Below are positions 33,781 through 43,495 of a stretch of DNA of 64,000 nucleotides, piece by piece (within the stretch, counting starts at the first letter, position 1; each line of letters starts with the position of its first letter). The notes under the pieces were generated by a model. That model did not search any database. It was not told where the DNA came from and was given only the letters and a program-made list of their open reading frames with translations. This DNA is from Bacteroidaceae bacterium (GTDB lineage Bacteria; Bacteroidota; Bacteroidia; Bacteroidales; Bacteroidaceae). Where the stretch lies: the NCBI GenBank assembly GCA_016286165.1, contig JAEESE010000005.1, positions 103,035 through 167,034 of the forward strand. Direction: 5' to 3'. Made by a program: the position numbers and the translations under genes.

Positions 33781-36700
33781 TTACTTCACTACGACCTTTG
33801 TGCCGTTGATGATGTAGACACCCTTGTTCATACCACTCAGGCTGTTGATGTTGCCACGGCCAACGAGGCGGCCGTCGATGCTGTAGATATTGCCAGTGCG
33901 GCTGATGTTCTTGACAACTTCAACAATACCATCCTCAGTGCCGTCGAAGTCGAAGGTGATTTCTCCGGTAGCATCAGGATCTGAAGGAATGATATAAGCA
34001 CCGTTGGCATTGACAGAATTGGTGATGAAGTCCTCTGTCATGAAGAACTTGTTGAGAGCTTCATTGTTGTGGTAGATGCCAAGGGTAGCGCGGAGTGCGC
34101 CGCCAGTAACCATGTAGCCTGCGCCCAGCTCTTTCTGAACATAGGTTCCGGCGAAGTTGCTGCCTACAAGAGGCTCAATGGCCAAATCGTAGCCATGGTG
34201 CAAGGTAACGACGTCGTCGGTGCTTTCTTCGTCGAAGGCCTCTACTTCACCAAAGACATATACGAACGGCTGACCAGCCACGGCCTTGTCGATTTCAGTG
34301 AAGGTGATGTGAGTTCCTTCTACCTTCTCTACGCTGTAGAGCTTGCCATTGCCTTCCTCAACGGTGATGTCAACGGGATAGCACATTGCATAGAGGGCAC
34401 CTGCCTTAACATCCATCTGGAAGCCGGGCTCGGTGTAACCGCTTGCATCGCCAACCTCTTCGAGGAGCAGACCGCTACGGCTGCCGGGAGTGAAGGCATC
34501 GTAGGTTACCACCTGATTGTAGGAACGCTGGATATGCATATAGTTCTGCTTGGCTCCATGAAGATCCTTGGCAGCGATGAGGTTCTGGCCGTAGCCAAGA
34601 GGTGTGACATTGAAGAGCGAGGGCTGCAGGCTCAGTGTCATGCCGCCTGTGCCACCGGCTGCCTTCACGAAGAGGCCTGTGCCACGGTTCTGCAGCATGA
34701 AGGCTGTGTCGCCAACAGCAATGAAACGGAACTCAGAGAGAGCCTTCTCCTCGATGTCTGCATCATCATCAACAAAGAGATTGTTGTTCAGGCGTGCCTC
34801 GTCAGCATAGATGGGAACTACGGAGCGGACGCCTTCGTTGGCCTCAGCCTTAGCTGCTACAACATACTTGTCCCAAAGGGCTTCATCCTGAACACTCTCA
34901 TCCTCTTCGCTAACTACAGCCTCACCGGCAACCTTATCCCAACCATACTTCTCGAAGTTAGCTTCCGAGTCGAAGCGGATACGATACCAGGTGTCTGCCT
35001 TGATGGTATTGGCCTTGCCCTTGATCTCGTCCATCTGCGAAGCGAGGGTGTTGATGAAGTTTGTCGACTTGGAGGGAGTGTATACACCAGCCTCATCGTA
35101 AGCCTTGGCATCGGCAATTGTGCTCTTGAGGGCATCAGCAGCAGCTGCATCGCTCCACTGACCTGGGTTAGTGCCTGTTACAATGCCTTCGGCGAAAGCT
35201 TCTGCCTCAGCCAAAGCTGCGCGGAGTTCTGCGGGATCTACATAGACTGCCTTGAATGCATCGTAGGCGGCCTGCAGAGCATCAAGGTTCTCTTGAGTGA
35301 CGTCTGAAGAGGTGATGTCCTTCTGTTCTTCGAGGACTGAAGCCAGATTTGTTGCCACCTCACCTGCTTCACCGAAGAAGGTGCCGTCGAAGTTAGCAAC
35401 AGCATAAAGCTGGAACTCGCTGAAGTGACCGTAGCCACGATTTGAGGATGTGCCGTCGATGTAGAAACGCAAGTATTGATAGCCCTTGCAGTCGAAGACA
35501 AGGCCTGAAATGGTCTCAGTATTGTTTCCGTAGGGTGTTGAGAGGCTTGCCAACTCTACCCATTCTCCGTCGGCAGCGTCGGGATTATTACAGCCGAAGA
35601 CGCCCCATTTAGTGACATGGTCATTGGCTGCAGCACGACGCGTGATAGTCATACGCAAGAGAGCATAGGAATCATTTGTGAGGTCGACTTGCAAATAGTG
35701 GCTGTGATTGGGCACATTACCTGCATGCCAGTCGCTGTGCCAGTATGTGGCAGGATTCTGGTCGATGAGTGCTCCGAAGTCCTGACCTTCGTCAGCGTCA
35801 GACGATGGTGAGCTGAACTGTTCGCTGCTGGTGATGACGCCGTCGCCCTCACAACCGTCCTGAGCCTTGACAAGCTCAAGGGAAGCAGTCTTGTAAAGGG
35901 CATTGTAAGCGTTTACGAGGTCCTGATGAGCCTTGAACTCGGCATACTCGGCCTGAGCCTGAGCCAGTTCCTCTTCGCTGACAGGTTCGAGAACCCATTC
36001 TGATGCCTTGGGTGATGTGCCTTGGATGGTGACGCTCCAACCAACAATATTACCTGATGAGTTAGCGCCGCCACCATGGCCATTCTGGTGAACATAATGA
36101 TAGCTGCCTACTTCATCAGTAGTAAGGCGAAGGTTAACAAAGAATTCTACGCCATCGGTGCCGGCAGCATCGATAGCCATCAGAGTTCCGGGCTCAGTCG
36201 TAAGGGTTGCAGCACCACTGGTGGGAATGGAGGCAAAGCGGGCATTCGACATCATGCTGACGATATCATAATCCTTGCCACTACGTGTCACCTTCCAAAT
36301 AGCTCCGAGAGCATCCTCTGCATCAACGGGAGTGCCCCAATAGGCATTCTTGGTCTGGTCGAGAGTGTAGCTCAGCAGATATTTGGTTGTACCATCGCTG
36401 TACTGCATACCAGTGCGGAAACGGTAGTAGCCGTCTTCGACAACGTAGGCCACCTTGGAATCAATAAGGGCTGCGTAAGTGTCGAGGATAGCCTGACCAT
36501 GCTCTTTGAGCATCTCTTCTGTTACCTCGTCACCAAGCTCCTCAAGGGCATGAGCGGCAGCAAGTGCGGCAAAGAAAGCTTCCTTCTCAGCCTCACCATA
36601 AGAACCGGCAGAGCCGTCAGTGGGGAATTCATCCTCAGAGAAATCATGAGCATCCATGATCGCGATGAGTTCATCCCAAGCCACATCCATTGAGGGACGT

Positions 36701-37239
36701 GGTTTCAAGGTGACGTAGAAGTTTGAAGTGTTTGCAAAAGCATGACTGCCACTTTCCACTGTACTTATGATCATTGTCAGCTTCGTGAGGCTGTTGTCAT
36801 CCTCATTTTCGAAGACAAAAGACTCTGTGCTACCTTCTGCTGCCTGGGCAAAAGCATCACCTATAGCAACCGATACGCTTCCGATGGGGAAATTCGGATG
36901 CTTTCCAGGGGTGAAGTCAAACTCTACTTTGGAAATATAGTAATTAGAAGAGATTGACGTAACATTGTACTCGTAGCTTTGTCCGTTGCCGGCCACGGCA
37001 GTATACAGCGACAACCATGTACCATCGTAGAAGGTCATGTTGTTGTTGGCGCACTTGATACGTACACCGTGTGTCTTGTCCTTTGTCTCGTACTCGTTGG
37101 CATAGGCCGGGCTACCTGAAGCAGTCCAACTGCCAGTGTTCTTGCTGATCTCAACACGATACTCTTCGTCCTGAGCCTGCACGTTTGTTACTCCTACGAA
37201 AGAGAGTAACATAATGAAAAACAAGTAAAATTTCTTCAT
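33781..37239 (-). CDS. Large secreted discoidin-domain protein (1152 aa)
   Basis: The signal peptide ends VTNVQAQ. A beta-rich N-terminal region (residues 25-190) is followed by helical and lectin-like stretches. A discoidin/F5-8C-like domain lies at about 470-620, marked by IDQNPATYWHSDWH, HYLQVDL, DHVTKWGVFGCNNPD and GYQYLRFYIDG. Next comes a FIVAR-like helical bundle (near 640-760: ALQAAYDAFKAVYVDP) and an RXXW-type beta-domain. The tail GNIYSIDGRLVGRGNINSLS followed by GVYIINGTKVVVK is a type-IX-like sorting signal. It is a paralogue of the next gene upstream (37422-41201). It is probably a surface adhesin or carbohydrate-binding protein; no catalytic motif was seen. Confidence 0.78.
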   Translation of the reverse strand: MKKFYLFFIMLLSFVGVTNVQAQDEEYRVEISKNTGSWTASGSPAYANEYETKDKTHGVRIKCANNNMTFYDGTWLSLYTAVAGNGQSYEYNVTSISSNYYISKVEFDFTPGKHPNFPIGSVSVAIGDAFAQAAEGSTESFVFENEDDNSLTKLTMIISTVESGSHAFANTSNFYVTLKPRPSMDVAWDELIAIMDAHDFSEDEFPTDGSAGSYGEAEKEAFFAALAAAHALEELGDEVTEEMLKEHGQAILDTYAALIDSKVAYVVEDGYYRFRTGMQYSDGTTKYLLSYTLDQTKNAYWGTPVDAEDALGAIWKVTRSGKDYDIVSMMSNARFASIPTSGAATLTTEPGTLMAIDAAGTDGVEFFVNLRLTTDEVGSYHYVHQNGHGGGANSSGNIVGWSVTIQGTSPKASEWVLEPVSEEELAQAQAEYAEFKAHQDLVNAYNALYKTASLELVKAQDGCEGDGVITSSEQFSSPSSDADEGQDFGALIDQNPATYWHSDWHAGNVPNHSHYLQVDLTNDSYALLRMTITRRAAANDHVTKWGVFGCNNPDAADGEWVELASLSTPYGNNTETISGLVFDCKGYQYLRFYIDGTSSNRGYGHFSEFQLYAVANFDGTFFGEAGEVATNLASVLEEQKDITSSDVTQENLDALQAAYDAFKAVYVDPAELRAALAEAEAFAEGIVTGTNPGQWSDAAAADALKSTIADAKAYDEAGVYTPSKSTNFINTLASQMDEIKGKANTIKADTWYRIRFDSEANFEKYGWDKVAGEAVVSEEDESVQDEALWDKYVVAAKAEANEGVRSVVPIYADEARLNNNLFVDDDADIEEKALSEFRFIAVGDTAFMLQNRGTGLFVKAAGGTGGMTLSLQPSLFNVTPLGYGQNLIAAKDLHGAKQNYMHIQRSYNQVVTYDAFTPGSRSGLLLEEVGDASGYTEPGFQMDVKAGALYAMCYPVDITVEEGNGKLYSVEKVEGTHITFTEIDKAVAGQPFVYVFGEVEAFDEESTDDVVTLHHGYDLAIEPLVGSNFAGTYVQKELGAGYMVTGGALRATLGIYHNNEALNKFFMTEDFITNSVNANGAYIIPSDPDATGEITFDFDGTEDGIVEVVKNISRTGNIYSIDGRLVGRGNINSLSGMNKGVYIINGTKVVVK

Positions 37240-37282
37240 ACAGTTTGGTTTTGGTTAATAAAAAGAATAAAAGTTTTCGCTG

Positions 37283-37315
37283 CAAAGATAGGATATAAAT
37301 ATCCTTAATTGCAAA
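37283..37315 (-). promoter_or_regulatory. Promoter of the 1152-aa discoidin gene
   Basis: The minus strand has TATCTTTG (37283-37290) and TTTG (37312-37315) with 21 bp between, 43 bp upstream of the ATG. Confidence 0.65.
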
Positions 37316-37361
37316 CGATAATGGGTTCATAAAACATTTTTTACGGATTATTAACTAAAAA

Positions 37362-37391
37362 GCCGCGCCCCTCGGCAATGAGGAGCGCGGC
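37362..37391 (-). terminator. Terminator of the 1259-aa discoidin gene
   Basis: The stem GCCGCGC / GCGCGGC (37362-37368 and 37385-37391), extended by CCTC/GAGG after one mismatch, is followed by TTTTT in the minus direction, 31 bp after the stop. Confidence 0.8.
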
Positions 37392-37421
37392 AATTGTGAT
37401 GTTGACTTGTGTTTACTTCAA

Positions 37422-40400
37422 TTACTTAATGGTAACCTTAATGCCATTGACGATGTAAACACCCTTCTGCGTGATGCTGTTGATGTTGCCACGGCCTACG
37501 AGACGACCATCGAGAGTGTAGATATTGCCAATGCGGCTAACAGTCTTGATGGCTTCCTTAATGCCGTCCTCGAGGGTTTCGTCGAAGTTGAACTCGAGTT
37601 CTGCATTGAAGGCGAAGGGCTCAGCTGCCGGATCAGTATCCAGGATGTAAGTGCGGTTAACACCTGTCGAACTGCCGCTGGACTTGAACTGGAGAGCTTC
37701 CTCATCGTGGCCAGAGCCTACGCCGATCCACTTCTGGTTGATGGTCTTGCTGTCGAAAGCACCCTTCAAGAAGCTGTCGGTCTTAGGAACATTAACGAGG
37801 TCGAGTGTGAAGCTGAAGTCGCAGATAGCGGGTTCATACTCTTCACCAGCCTCAGGCATATCGCCGTCGACAATATAGAGGAACGGGCGGCCTGCAGGGA
37901 TAGTAGGCTCGGTAATCTTAGCAAGGTCGAGCTTAACCAGTTCGGGAGTTTCCTCGTCACCGGCGGTGCGCTCCATGCTGTTAACGGTCCAAACTGTACC
38001 TTGGTTGGCATCCTTAACTGTTACAGGAACAGGATAGCAACGGCCGTAGATGTCGCCAGGAGTAAAGCTGATCTTGAAGTCGCCGAAGGCGAAGTCAGAA
38101 GCTACATCCTCAACTTCCTCTACGAAGAAGCAAGCACGACGACCATCCTTGCCGCCCATACCTGCCCAAACACCGTCGCTGCCAAGTGAACCCCACAAGG
38201 TCAGGATATTGTAGTTACGGGCAAAGTGCAGGGGTGACCAAGTATCACCACTTTCAAATCTCTTAGCTATGAATGCATTCTGACCATAGCCAGCGATGAG
38301 CTGGTTGAACAGGGTGGGCTGGACGCTAACACGCATGTTGCCGTCCTGACGCATGAACAGACCGGTAGCCTTGTTCTGGATTATGTATGCGCTGTCGCCA
38401 ACGTTGATGAAGCGCCAGAGAGCCAAATCCTTATCTTCAATGTCTTCAAGGGCATCACCATAGACATAGGTTTCAAGGGTGACATCTTCCTTAGACATAG
38501 GCAGTACGCGGTGACCCATGACATCGTTACCATCGGCATCGGTGTCGATTACTACATCTTCGTCATGAGCAACAGTTACATACTTACCATAGATTTCTTC
38601 GTTGTACATGCCAATGACTTCTTCGTCAACAATTCTATTCTCGACTCCGTTGCCTTCCTTCGACCACTTGTACTGATCGTACTCTGCTTCCTTACCGTAG
38701 CGGATGCGGTACCACTTGCCTTCCTGAACCTTATTAGCCTCCTCGGGGATATTGGCCTTGAAGGTTGTCATGTCGGCAATGAACTTCTGGCTCTGGGCAT
38801 CGGTGTAAGCACCGGCTGCATCGTAAGCCTTAGCTGACTCGACAGTAGCGTCGAGCTGAGAAGCTGAGCTGTTAGCCGGCCAGAAACCAGGATCGGTACC
38901 TACGACAACCTCTGTAGTTGCATTCTCATTGGCTGCTATAGCGTTGCGAAGAGGATTAGGATCTACGAACTTAGCCATAAATGCATCGTAAGCTGCCTTC
39001 ATAGCGTTGTAGTCATCAATGGTGTATTCCTCGTCCTCCATCGGGTCGAGCTGCTCAATCATCTCTTCAAGCTTGGTAGCGGTAGCGCCCAAAGCTACAT
39101 ACTGCGACGTTGTATTTTCAACATCATAGCAGAGCTGAATCTCTGAGAGGTGGAAGAAAGCAGAACCTGCGTTGTTGCCACCATTGTAGAAGCGGATGAA
39201 CTTGTAACCCTTAGTGTCGAAGGGCTCCGACTTGAAGCTTTCAGTCTGGTTGCCAGAGTTCCAAGGAGTATTCCATGTGAAGAGCTCCTCGCAGTCGGCC
39301 TGAACGATTGAAGGATCGCCGTCGTTGGTACCACAGATAATCCAATCGGTAATCTGGTTGTTGTTGGTGTCACGACGCTTGAACTTGATGTAAACATCCT
39401 GAGTGAGAGGCTCTGCAAGTTCTACCTGGAAGTAGTGAGCATCATCTGGAGTCTCCTTGCCTGAGCTATTGTTCCAAACGCTGTGCCAGTAAGTGCTGCC
39501 GTTACCATCGATGAGTACACCATCTACGATATTGCCACCGTCACCGCCACCAAGGTCATTCTGGCTGAAGGGGCTGCTGAACTGACTGCCTTCAGTGATG
39601 ATGCCTACAGTCTTAGTATCGATAGCTACTGTGAGGCTGTCCTTACCCTCGCGAATCATCTGACGAATCTCGCGGATCTTGGAGTCCATATCGTTCAGCT
39701 CAGACCAGTCGTCGATAATCTGCTGTGCCTCGGCATCGTCAACGGGCTCGAAAATCCATTCTGATGCGCCTGCAGAAGCCTGTGCCGAATTGAATGTTCC
39801 ATACCAACCCATGATGACGCTTCTGGCACCACTGCCGTTGTTGTGGCCGCCCTGATGGAGATGTCTGTTTCCGAAATCTTCAACGGGAGTGCCGTCAGAG
39901 TTGGTAGCCTTGTTCATGCGGATATTCACCCAAGTGACGTTATCTTCGTCGGTGAACACAGGTTCGATAACCATCAAAGTATCAGATTCACCACGATACA
40001 TGGGAACTTCTGAGTTGGTAGCAGCAACAGTCCTGAAGCGGGCGTTCTTGAACATATTCACGAAGTCGTAGGTACCGTCGCCCTTGGCGTCAACCTTCCA
40101 GAGCATACGTGCCTTACCTTCCTCGGGCTTGCCGGCATCCTCATAGTACTCATAGTCGCTCCATTCGCCACGGAGAACGTTGTTTGAGTTGATACCACCC
40201 ATCAAGTACTTATCTAATCCGTCGTTATAGGACATAGCAGCCTTGACGAAGTAGTAGCCGCTCTCGATGGAGTACTCCATATTGCGGGAATCTTTCAGAG
40301 CCTGGAACTTGGCCTCGCAGTCATCAATCAAAGCCTGAGCAGCTTCTCTGGTAAGAGCAACACCTTCGTCGAGAAGACCATCAACAGCTTCTTCGAATGC

Positions 40401-41201
40401 TTTGTACAGATCTTCGTTGTACAGACCGGGAGCATCGCCTAAGCAAAGCTCGTAATTGGCTTGTTCAGCAGAATATTTGTCAAATGCATAGTTCAGCATC
40501 TCTGTTGCAGCATCGGCTTCTCCCTTCTCGACAGCGGGGAAGAGCTGGAAGCGGGAGAGGTGGAAGTAACCGCGAGAGCCATAATTTGAGCCCTTTTGTT
40601 CTGCCGAATAGAAACGGAGATATCTGTAGCCCTTATGATCGAAGGCATCAGAAGTCAGCGTTTCGGTATTGCTGCCAAGAGGAGTATCAATGGTTGCCAG
40701 AACCTCGCAAGCGTCCTTTTCGGCATCGGGGTCATTGGTACCGCGAACAATCCACTTGATTGTGTGGTCGTTATCAGCCCCACGACGAGTGAACACGAAC
40801 AGGATCTTTGTCGGATACTCCGTCATTTCATCAAGAGTACCGGCATAATCCGGCAACTCTGTTTCGAGCGCAGCATCGTTCCATTCTTCCATAGTAAGCA
40901 TCTCTACCTGGATATAATGGGTATCAGGAGTCTGATTACCGTTGTGCCAGTTTGAGTGCCAGAAGTCATTGCCAGGGTGAGGAGCTACCCACGCATCTCC
41001 CTCTTGACTATGGAACTGCAAGATGTTGAGCAGGGATTCCCAGTTGCCCTCGCCAGTATCCATATTCGGGCTGCTGAACTGGTCGATACTCAGAATGAGA
41101 GGCCAGTTGTCATCTGCCATGTAATCACTGACCTGCGCGGAGGCGTTCGTCAATCCGAACAGGCCCAACAACATGCAAAAAAGAAGGTAAATTCTCTTCA
41201 T
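37422..41201 (-). CDS. Large secreted protein with two discoidin domains (1259 aa)
   Basis: The signal peptide ends TNASAQ. Two F5/8C-like domains are visible. The first (about residues 30-225) has PGNDFWHSNWHNG, HYIQVEM, HTIKWIVRGTNDPD and GYRYLRFYSAE. The second (about 535-705) has GNGSTYWHSVWNN, HYFQVELAEP, QITDWIICGTNDGD and GYKFIRFYNGG. A helical FIVAR-like stretch (AMKAAYDAFMAKFVDP) and a C-terminal beta-region follow, aligned with the 1152-aa paralogue downstream. The tail GNIYTLDGRLVGRGNINS followed by GVYIVNGIKVTIK is type-IX-like. Together with the paralogue and the M60 peptidase it forms a surface cluster. Ligand binding is inferred from the fold; no enzyme motif is seen. Confidence 0.8.
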   Translation of the reverse strand: MKRIYLLFCMLLGLFGLTNASAQVSDYMADDNWPLILSIDQFSSPNMDTGEGNWESLLNILQFHSQEGDAWVAPHPGNDFWHSNWHNGNQTPDTHYIQVEMLTMEEWNDAALETELPDYAGTLDEMTEYPTKILFVFTRRGADNDHTIKWIVRGTNDPDAEKDACEVLATIDTPLGSNTETLTSDAFDHKGYRYLRFYSAEQKGSNYGSRGYFHLSRFQLFPAVEKGEADAATEMLNYAFDKYSAEQANYELCLGDAPGLYNEDLYKAFEEAVDGLLDEGVALTREAAQALIDDCEAKFQALKDSRNMEYSIESGYYFVKAAMSYNDGLDKYLMGGINSNNVLRGEWSDYEYYEDAGKPEEGKARMLWKVDAKGDGTYDFVNMFKNARFRTVAATNSEVPMYRGESDTLMVIEPVFTDEDNVTWVNIRMNKATNSDGTPVEDFGNRHLHQGGHNNGSGARSVIMGWYGTFNSAQASAGASEWIFEPVDDAEAQQIIDDWSELNDMDSKIREIRQMIREGKDSLTVAIDTKTVGIITEGSQFSSPFSQNDLGGGDGGNIVDGVLIDGNGSTYWHSVWNNSSGKETPDDAHYFQVELAEPLTQDVYIKFKRRDTNNNQITDWIICGTNDGDPSIVQADCEELFTWNTPWNSGNQTESFKSEPFDTKGYKFIRFYNGGNNAGSAFFHLSEIQLCYDVENTTSQYVALGATATKLEEMIEQLDPMEDEEYTIDDYNAMKAAYDAFMAKFVDPNPLRNAIAANENATTEVVVGTDPGFWPANSSASQLDATVESAKAYDAAGAYTDAQSQKFIADMTTFKANIPEEANKVQEGKWYRIRYGKEAEYDQYKWSKEGNGVENRIVDEEVIGMYNEEIYGKYVTVAHDEDVVIDTDADGNDVMGHRVLPMSKEDVTLETYVYGDALEDIEDKDLALWRFINVGDSAYIIQNKATGLFMRQDGNMRVSVQPTLFNQLIAGYGQNAFIAKRFESGDTWSPLHFARNYNILTLWGSLGSDGVWAGMGGKDGRRACFFVEEVEDVASDFAFGDFKISFTPGDIYGRCYPVPVTVKDANQGTVWTVNSMERTAGDEETPELVKLDLAKITEPTIPAGRPFLYIVDGDMPEAGEEYEPAICDFSFTLDLVNVPKTDSFLKGAFDSKTINQKWIGVGSGHDEEALQFKSSGSSTGVNRTYILDTDPAAEPFAFNAELEFNFDETLEDGIKEAIKTVSRIGNIYTLDGRLVGRGNINSITQKGVYIVNGIKVTIK

Positions 41202-41310
41202 AGTTGTGATTTGTTTTAGTTAGTTAATAAAATAGGTTATTAATAATAAAATTGTACTAAAATCCGCATACAAACGCTTTTGCATGGACACATTTCGTGA
41301 TTTGTAAATG

Positions 41311-41318
41311 CAAAAATA
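41311..41318 (-). promoter_or_regulatory. -7 element upstream of the 1259-aa discoidin gene
   Basis: The minus strand reads TATTTTTG, matching TAnnTTTG, 110 bp before the ATG. The TTTG nearest upstream is only 11 bp away, inside the preceding terminator stem. Confidence 0.4.
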
Positions 41319-41320
41319 CA

Positions 41321-41350
41321 AAAAAACCACAAAGCATGTGCCTTGTGGTT
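41321..41350 (-). terminator. Terminator of the DUF4954 gene
   Basis: The stem AACCACAA / TTGTGGTT (41325-41332 and 41343-41350) with a 10-nt loop is followed by a run of T in the minus direction, 70 bp after the DUF4954 stop. Confidence 0.7.
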
Positions 41351-41420
41351 GTTAAAAAACATTAAAGAGCGCGATTTTTACGGGTAATGAGTGTAAAAAT
41401 TACATTTTATCAAACCTTAT

Positions 41421-43406
41421 TTAACAATTAAGCCTTTCTAACATATCTATGATTCTGTCGCCAAGTGCCGACTTGCGTTCTATATGCTCGAGGGTGGCTG
41501 TAACAAAGGGGTTAGTGTCGAAATCTCCGCGCACCTGCTCGAAGTCGCGTTCCACGGTATGCTGGCTGGTTCCGTCGAAGCCAAAACCGGTATGTGCCGA
41601 CAGCGAGAACTCCTTGCGGGCATCGGCATAGAGCATGCGATCAAGCTCCACAACGCTCTCCTTCCACTGGCGCACTATGCGTGTCAGGTCAGATATGCTT
41701 ACAGTCTCTGCATCGAGGCCATAATAGTCGAGCATCGTTTGGTAGGCCCACGTCCATTCATACTTATAATAATTAATGTGTAGCTGGCGCAGAGCATCAT
41801 TAAGGTCGTCGATGCCGGTGATGCGCCCGTCCTCTATCTCGTCGAGCATGTTATCCACGAGTTCTTTGGGGGCTATGAGGCCGGCCATGTCCAGCCAGGT
41901 GCCACGACCTTCAGTGCGACGAGGCCGCAATTCGTGCAGCAGGCTTTGTGCCGACGAGCAGTCGGTGCGCTCGAGGTGCGAGATAAGCGAGTTACCGAGG
42001 AACTTCTCTATGGCCAGACGATACAGGCTTTGCCCACGGTGGAGCGAACTATTAGTAATCTTGGCGCTCTGGTAGGCGTAGACATCGCTGGTGGGACCGC
42101 TCAGGCGTTCCATATCCTCGAGCACGCGCAGACCGCGCACCATCTTATCGATGGTATAGGGCGAGAGCAGGTTGAAATTCACCTGGTCCATGCGCCCGTC
42201 GGCATAACGGCGGTCGCGCTTAGGCCATTTCTGCGCATCGCGTATCGTGCCTACCGAACGCAGGTTGACGGCTGGTGCAAGGTATGTCTCGCCATTCTTC
42301 TCAATAAGATACGAGAAGGGCATGTCTGAGGTGTCGGCATGACTGGTGTGGCGCCCCATCACAAGCGAAAAAGCTCCGATACGGGCAGGCCACAGGATAT
42401 AGGAATCGGAACTGGTCTTGGCTCCACGCTCCATGGCACCTTGGTGTATAGGCCCCAGCTTGTACATGTGGTTGCTCTGGTTGGAACCGCTGCCGGCGTT
42501 CATGAACGAGAAATGTCCGGCTATGAGAAGCGTGGACTTGTGATGCGTCACCGTGAAGGGTCCTGCAAACACGGCGCAAGCCTCGCCGTTCTCTTCCTGA
42601 CAGTTGCAGAAGAAGAGCGAGTCGGACGCCGAATAGCCATGGCCGAGCGAGCAGGCCTGACCTACATAGACGCGCGTCAGTGTGGTGCAGTCCTCAATAG
42701 CGGAGCCGTCCTGAATGATGAAGTCATCTGCTATAACGCCGTAACCCACATGAATGGGCGCCTCGGCGCGACTGTTGAGCGTGCCGTTCTTGAGGCGGCC
42801 GGCTCCTTCGACTTTCGCGTGCGCGCCCACGTAGGTGTTTTTAATGTATCCGGTATCCACGATGGTGACATGTTCACCTATGGTGCCCCGCGTGCTGGTA
42901 CGTTCTGCGGTGCGCCGGGCAGCAAACTCCTTGAGGCGTGCTATCAGCTGCGGGCGGTGGCGGTAGAATGTCTCGATGTATGCTTCCTGGGCCGTCAAGC
43001 CGTCGTGAATAGTCACCTCGCGCCCGCCAGTCTCGTTGAGCACGGCCACTTCCACTCCATTGCCGAAGCTTGTAGGACCGTCACATAGTATGATGTCAAC
43101 GTTCTCTATGAAACAGTCGTTGCCGATATCGTAGTTGGCGATATAGTTCTTGATATTCTCGATGCAGCAGTCGTTGCCTACCGTCACGTTGTGCAGTGTG
43201 GCATGGAAGATACCGGTGTGCTTGTGTATACCGCCCGGCATCTCAAAGCTCTTCACGAAACTACCTATGCTTATGTCGCCCGAGAATCGTGTGCCGCGGA
43301 TGTATTTCAGGCTGGCCTCATCTGTGATGAGCACTCTGTGCCACTCGTCGCACGAGCAACCTTGGGCTTCCAGCTGATGTACTTCATTTTGTGTAAGTGT
43401 TCTCAT
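41421..43406 (-). CDS. DUF4954 family protein with left-handed beta-helix repeats
   Basis: This 661-aa protein has hexapeptide-repeat-like stretches in its first 430 residues (IGSFVKSFEMPGGIHKH, VTVGNDCCIENIKNYIAN, TYVGAHAKVEGAGRLKNG, VIADDFIIQDGSAIEDCT). These resemble the beta-helix of UDP-GlcNAc acyl/uridylyltransferases. The rest is helical. I recognise the overall pattern as DUF4954, a Bacteroidetes family sometimes named after UDP-GlcNAc pyrophosphorylase; no nucleotidyltransferase motif is visible, so no enzymatic function is assigned. It has no signal peptide and is therefore probably cytoplasmic. Confidence 0.75.
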   Translation of the reverse strand: MRTLTQNEVHQLEAQGCSCDEWHRVLITDEASLKYIRGTRFSGDISIGSFVKSFEMPGGIHKHTGIFHATLHNVTVGNDCCIENIKNYIANYDIGNDCFIENVDIILCDGPTSFGNGVEVAVLNETGGREVTIHDGLTAQEAYIETFYRHRPQLIARLKEFAARRTAERTSTRGTIGEHVTIVDTGYIKNTYVGAHAKVEGAGRLKNGTLNSRAEAPIHVGYGVIADDFIIQDGSAIEDCTTLTRVYVGQACSLGHGYSASDSLFFCNCQEENGEACAVFAGPFTVTHHKSTLLIAGHFSFMNAGSGSNQSNHMYKLGPIHQGAMERGAKTSSDSYILWPARIGAFSLVMGRHTSHADTSDMPFSYLIEKNGETYLAPAVNLRSVGTIRDAQKWPKRDRRYADGRMDQVNFNLLSPYTIDKMVRGLRVLEDMERLSGPTSDVYAYQSAKITNSSLHRGQSLYRLAIEKFLGNSLISHLERTDCSSAQSLLHELRPRRTEGRGTWLDMAGLIAPKELVDNMLDEIEDGRITGIDDLNDALRQLHINYYKYEWTWAYQTMLDYYGLDAETVSISDLTRIVRQWKESVVELDRMLYADARKEFSLSAHTGFGFDGTSQHTVERDFEQVRGDFDTNPFVTATLEHIERKSALGDRIIDMLERLNC

Positions 43407-43469
43407 GTGGAAAAGTTGAAAAGTTGAATAAATTCTTTAATAATAACGTTAGCGTTTGCAAAATATTGC

Positions 43470-43477
43470 TACCTTTG
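43470..43477 (+). promoter_or_regulatory. -7 element upstream of the methyltransferase-like gene
   Basis: TACCTTTG is an exact match, 18 bp before the ATG at 43496. The only TTTG upstream (43455-43458) is 11 bp away, shorter than ideal. It rules out the earlier in-frame starts. Confidence 0.55.
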
Positions 43478-43495
43478 TGGCGAAAATTAAGAAAA

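Noticed and set aside
34069..35307. A 412-codon plus-strand ORF antisense to the discoidin gene
   Set aside because: Shadow of the long minus-strand gene; Cys/Leu-rich translation without motifs.
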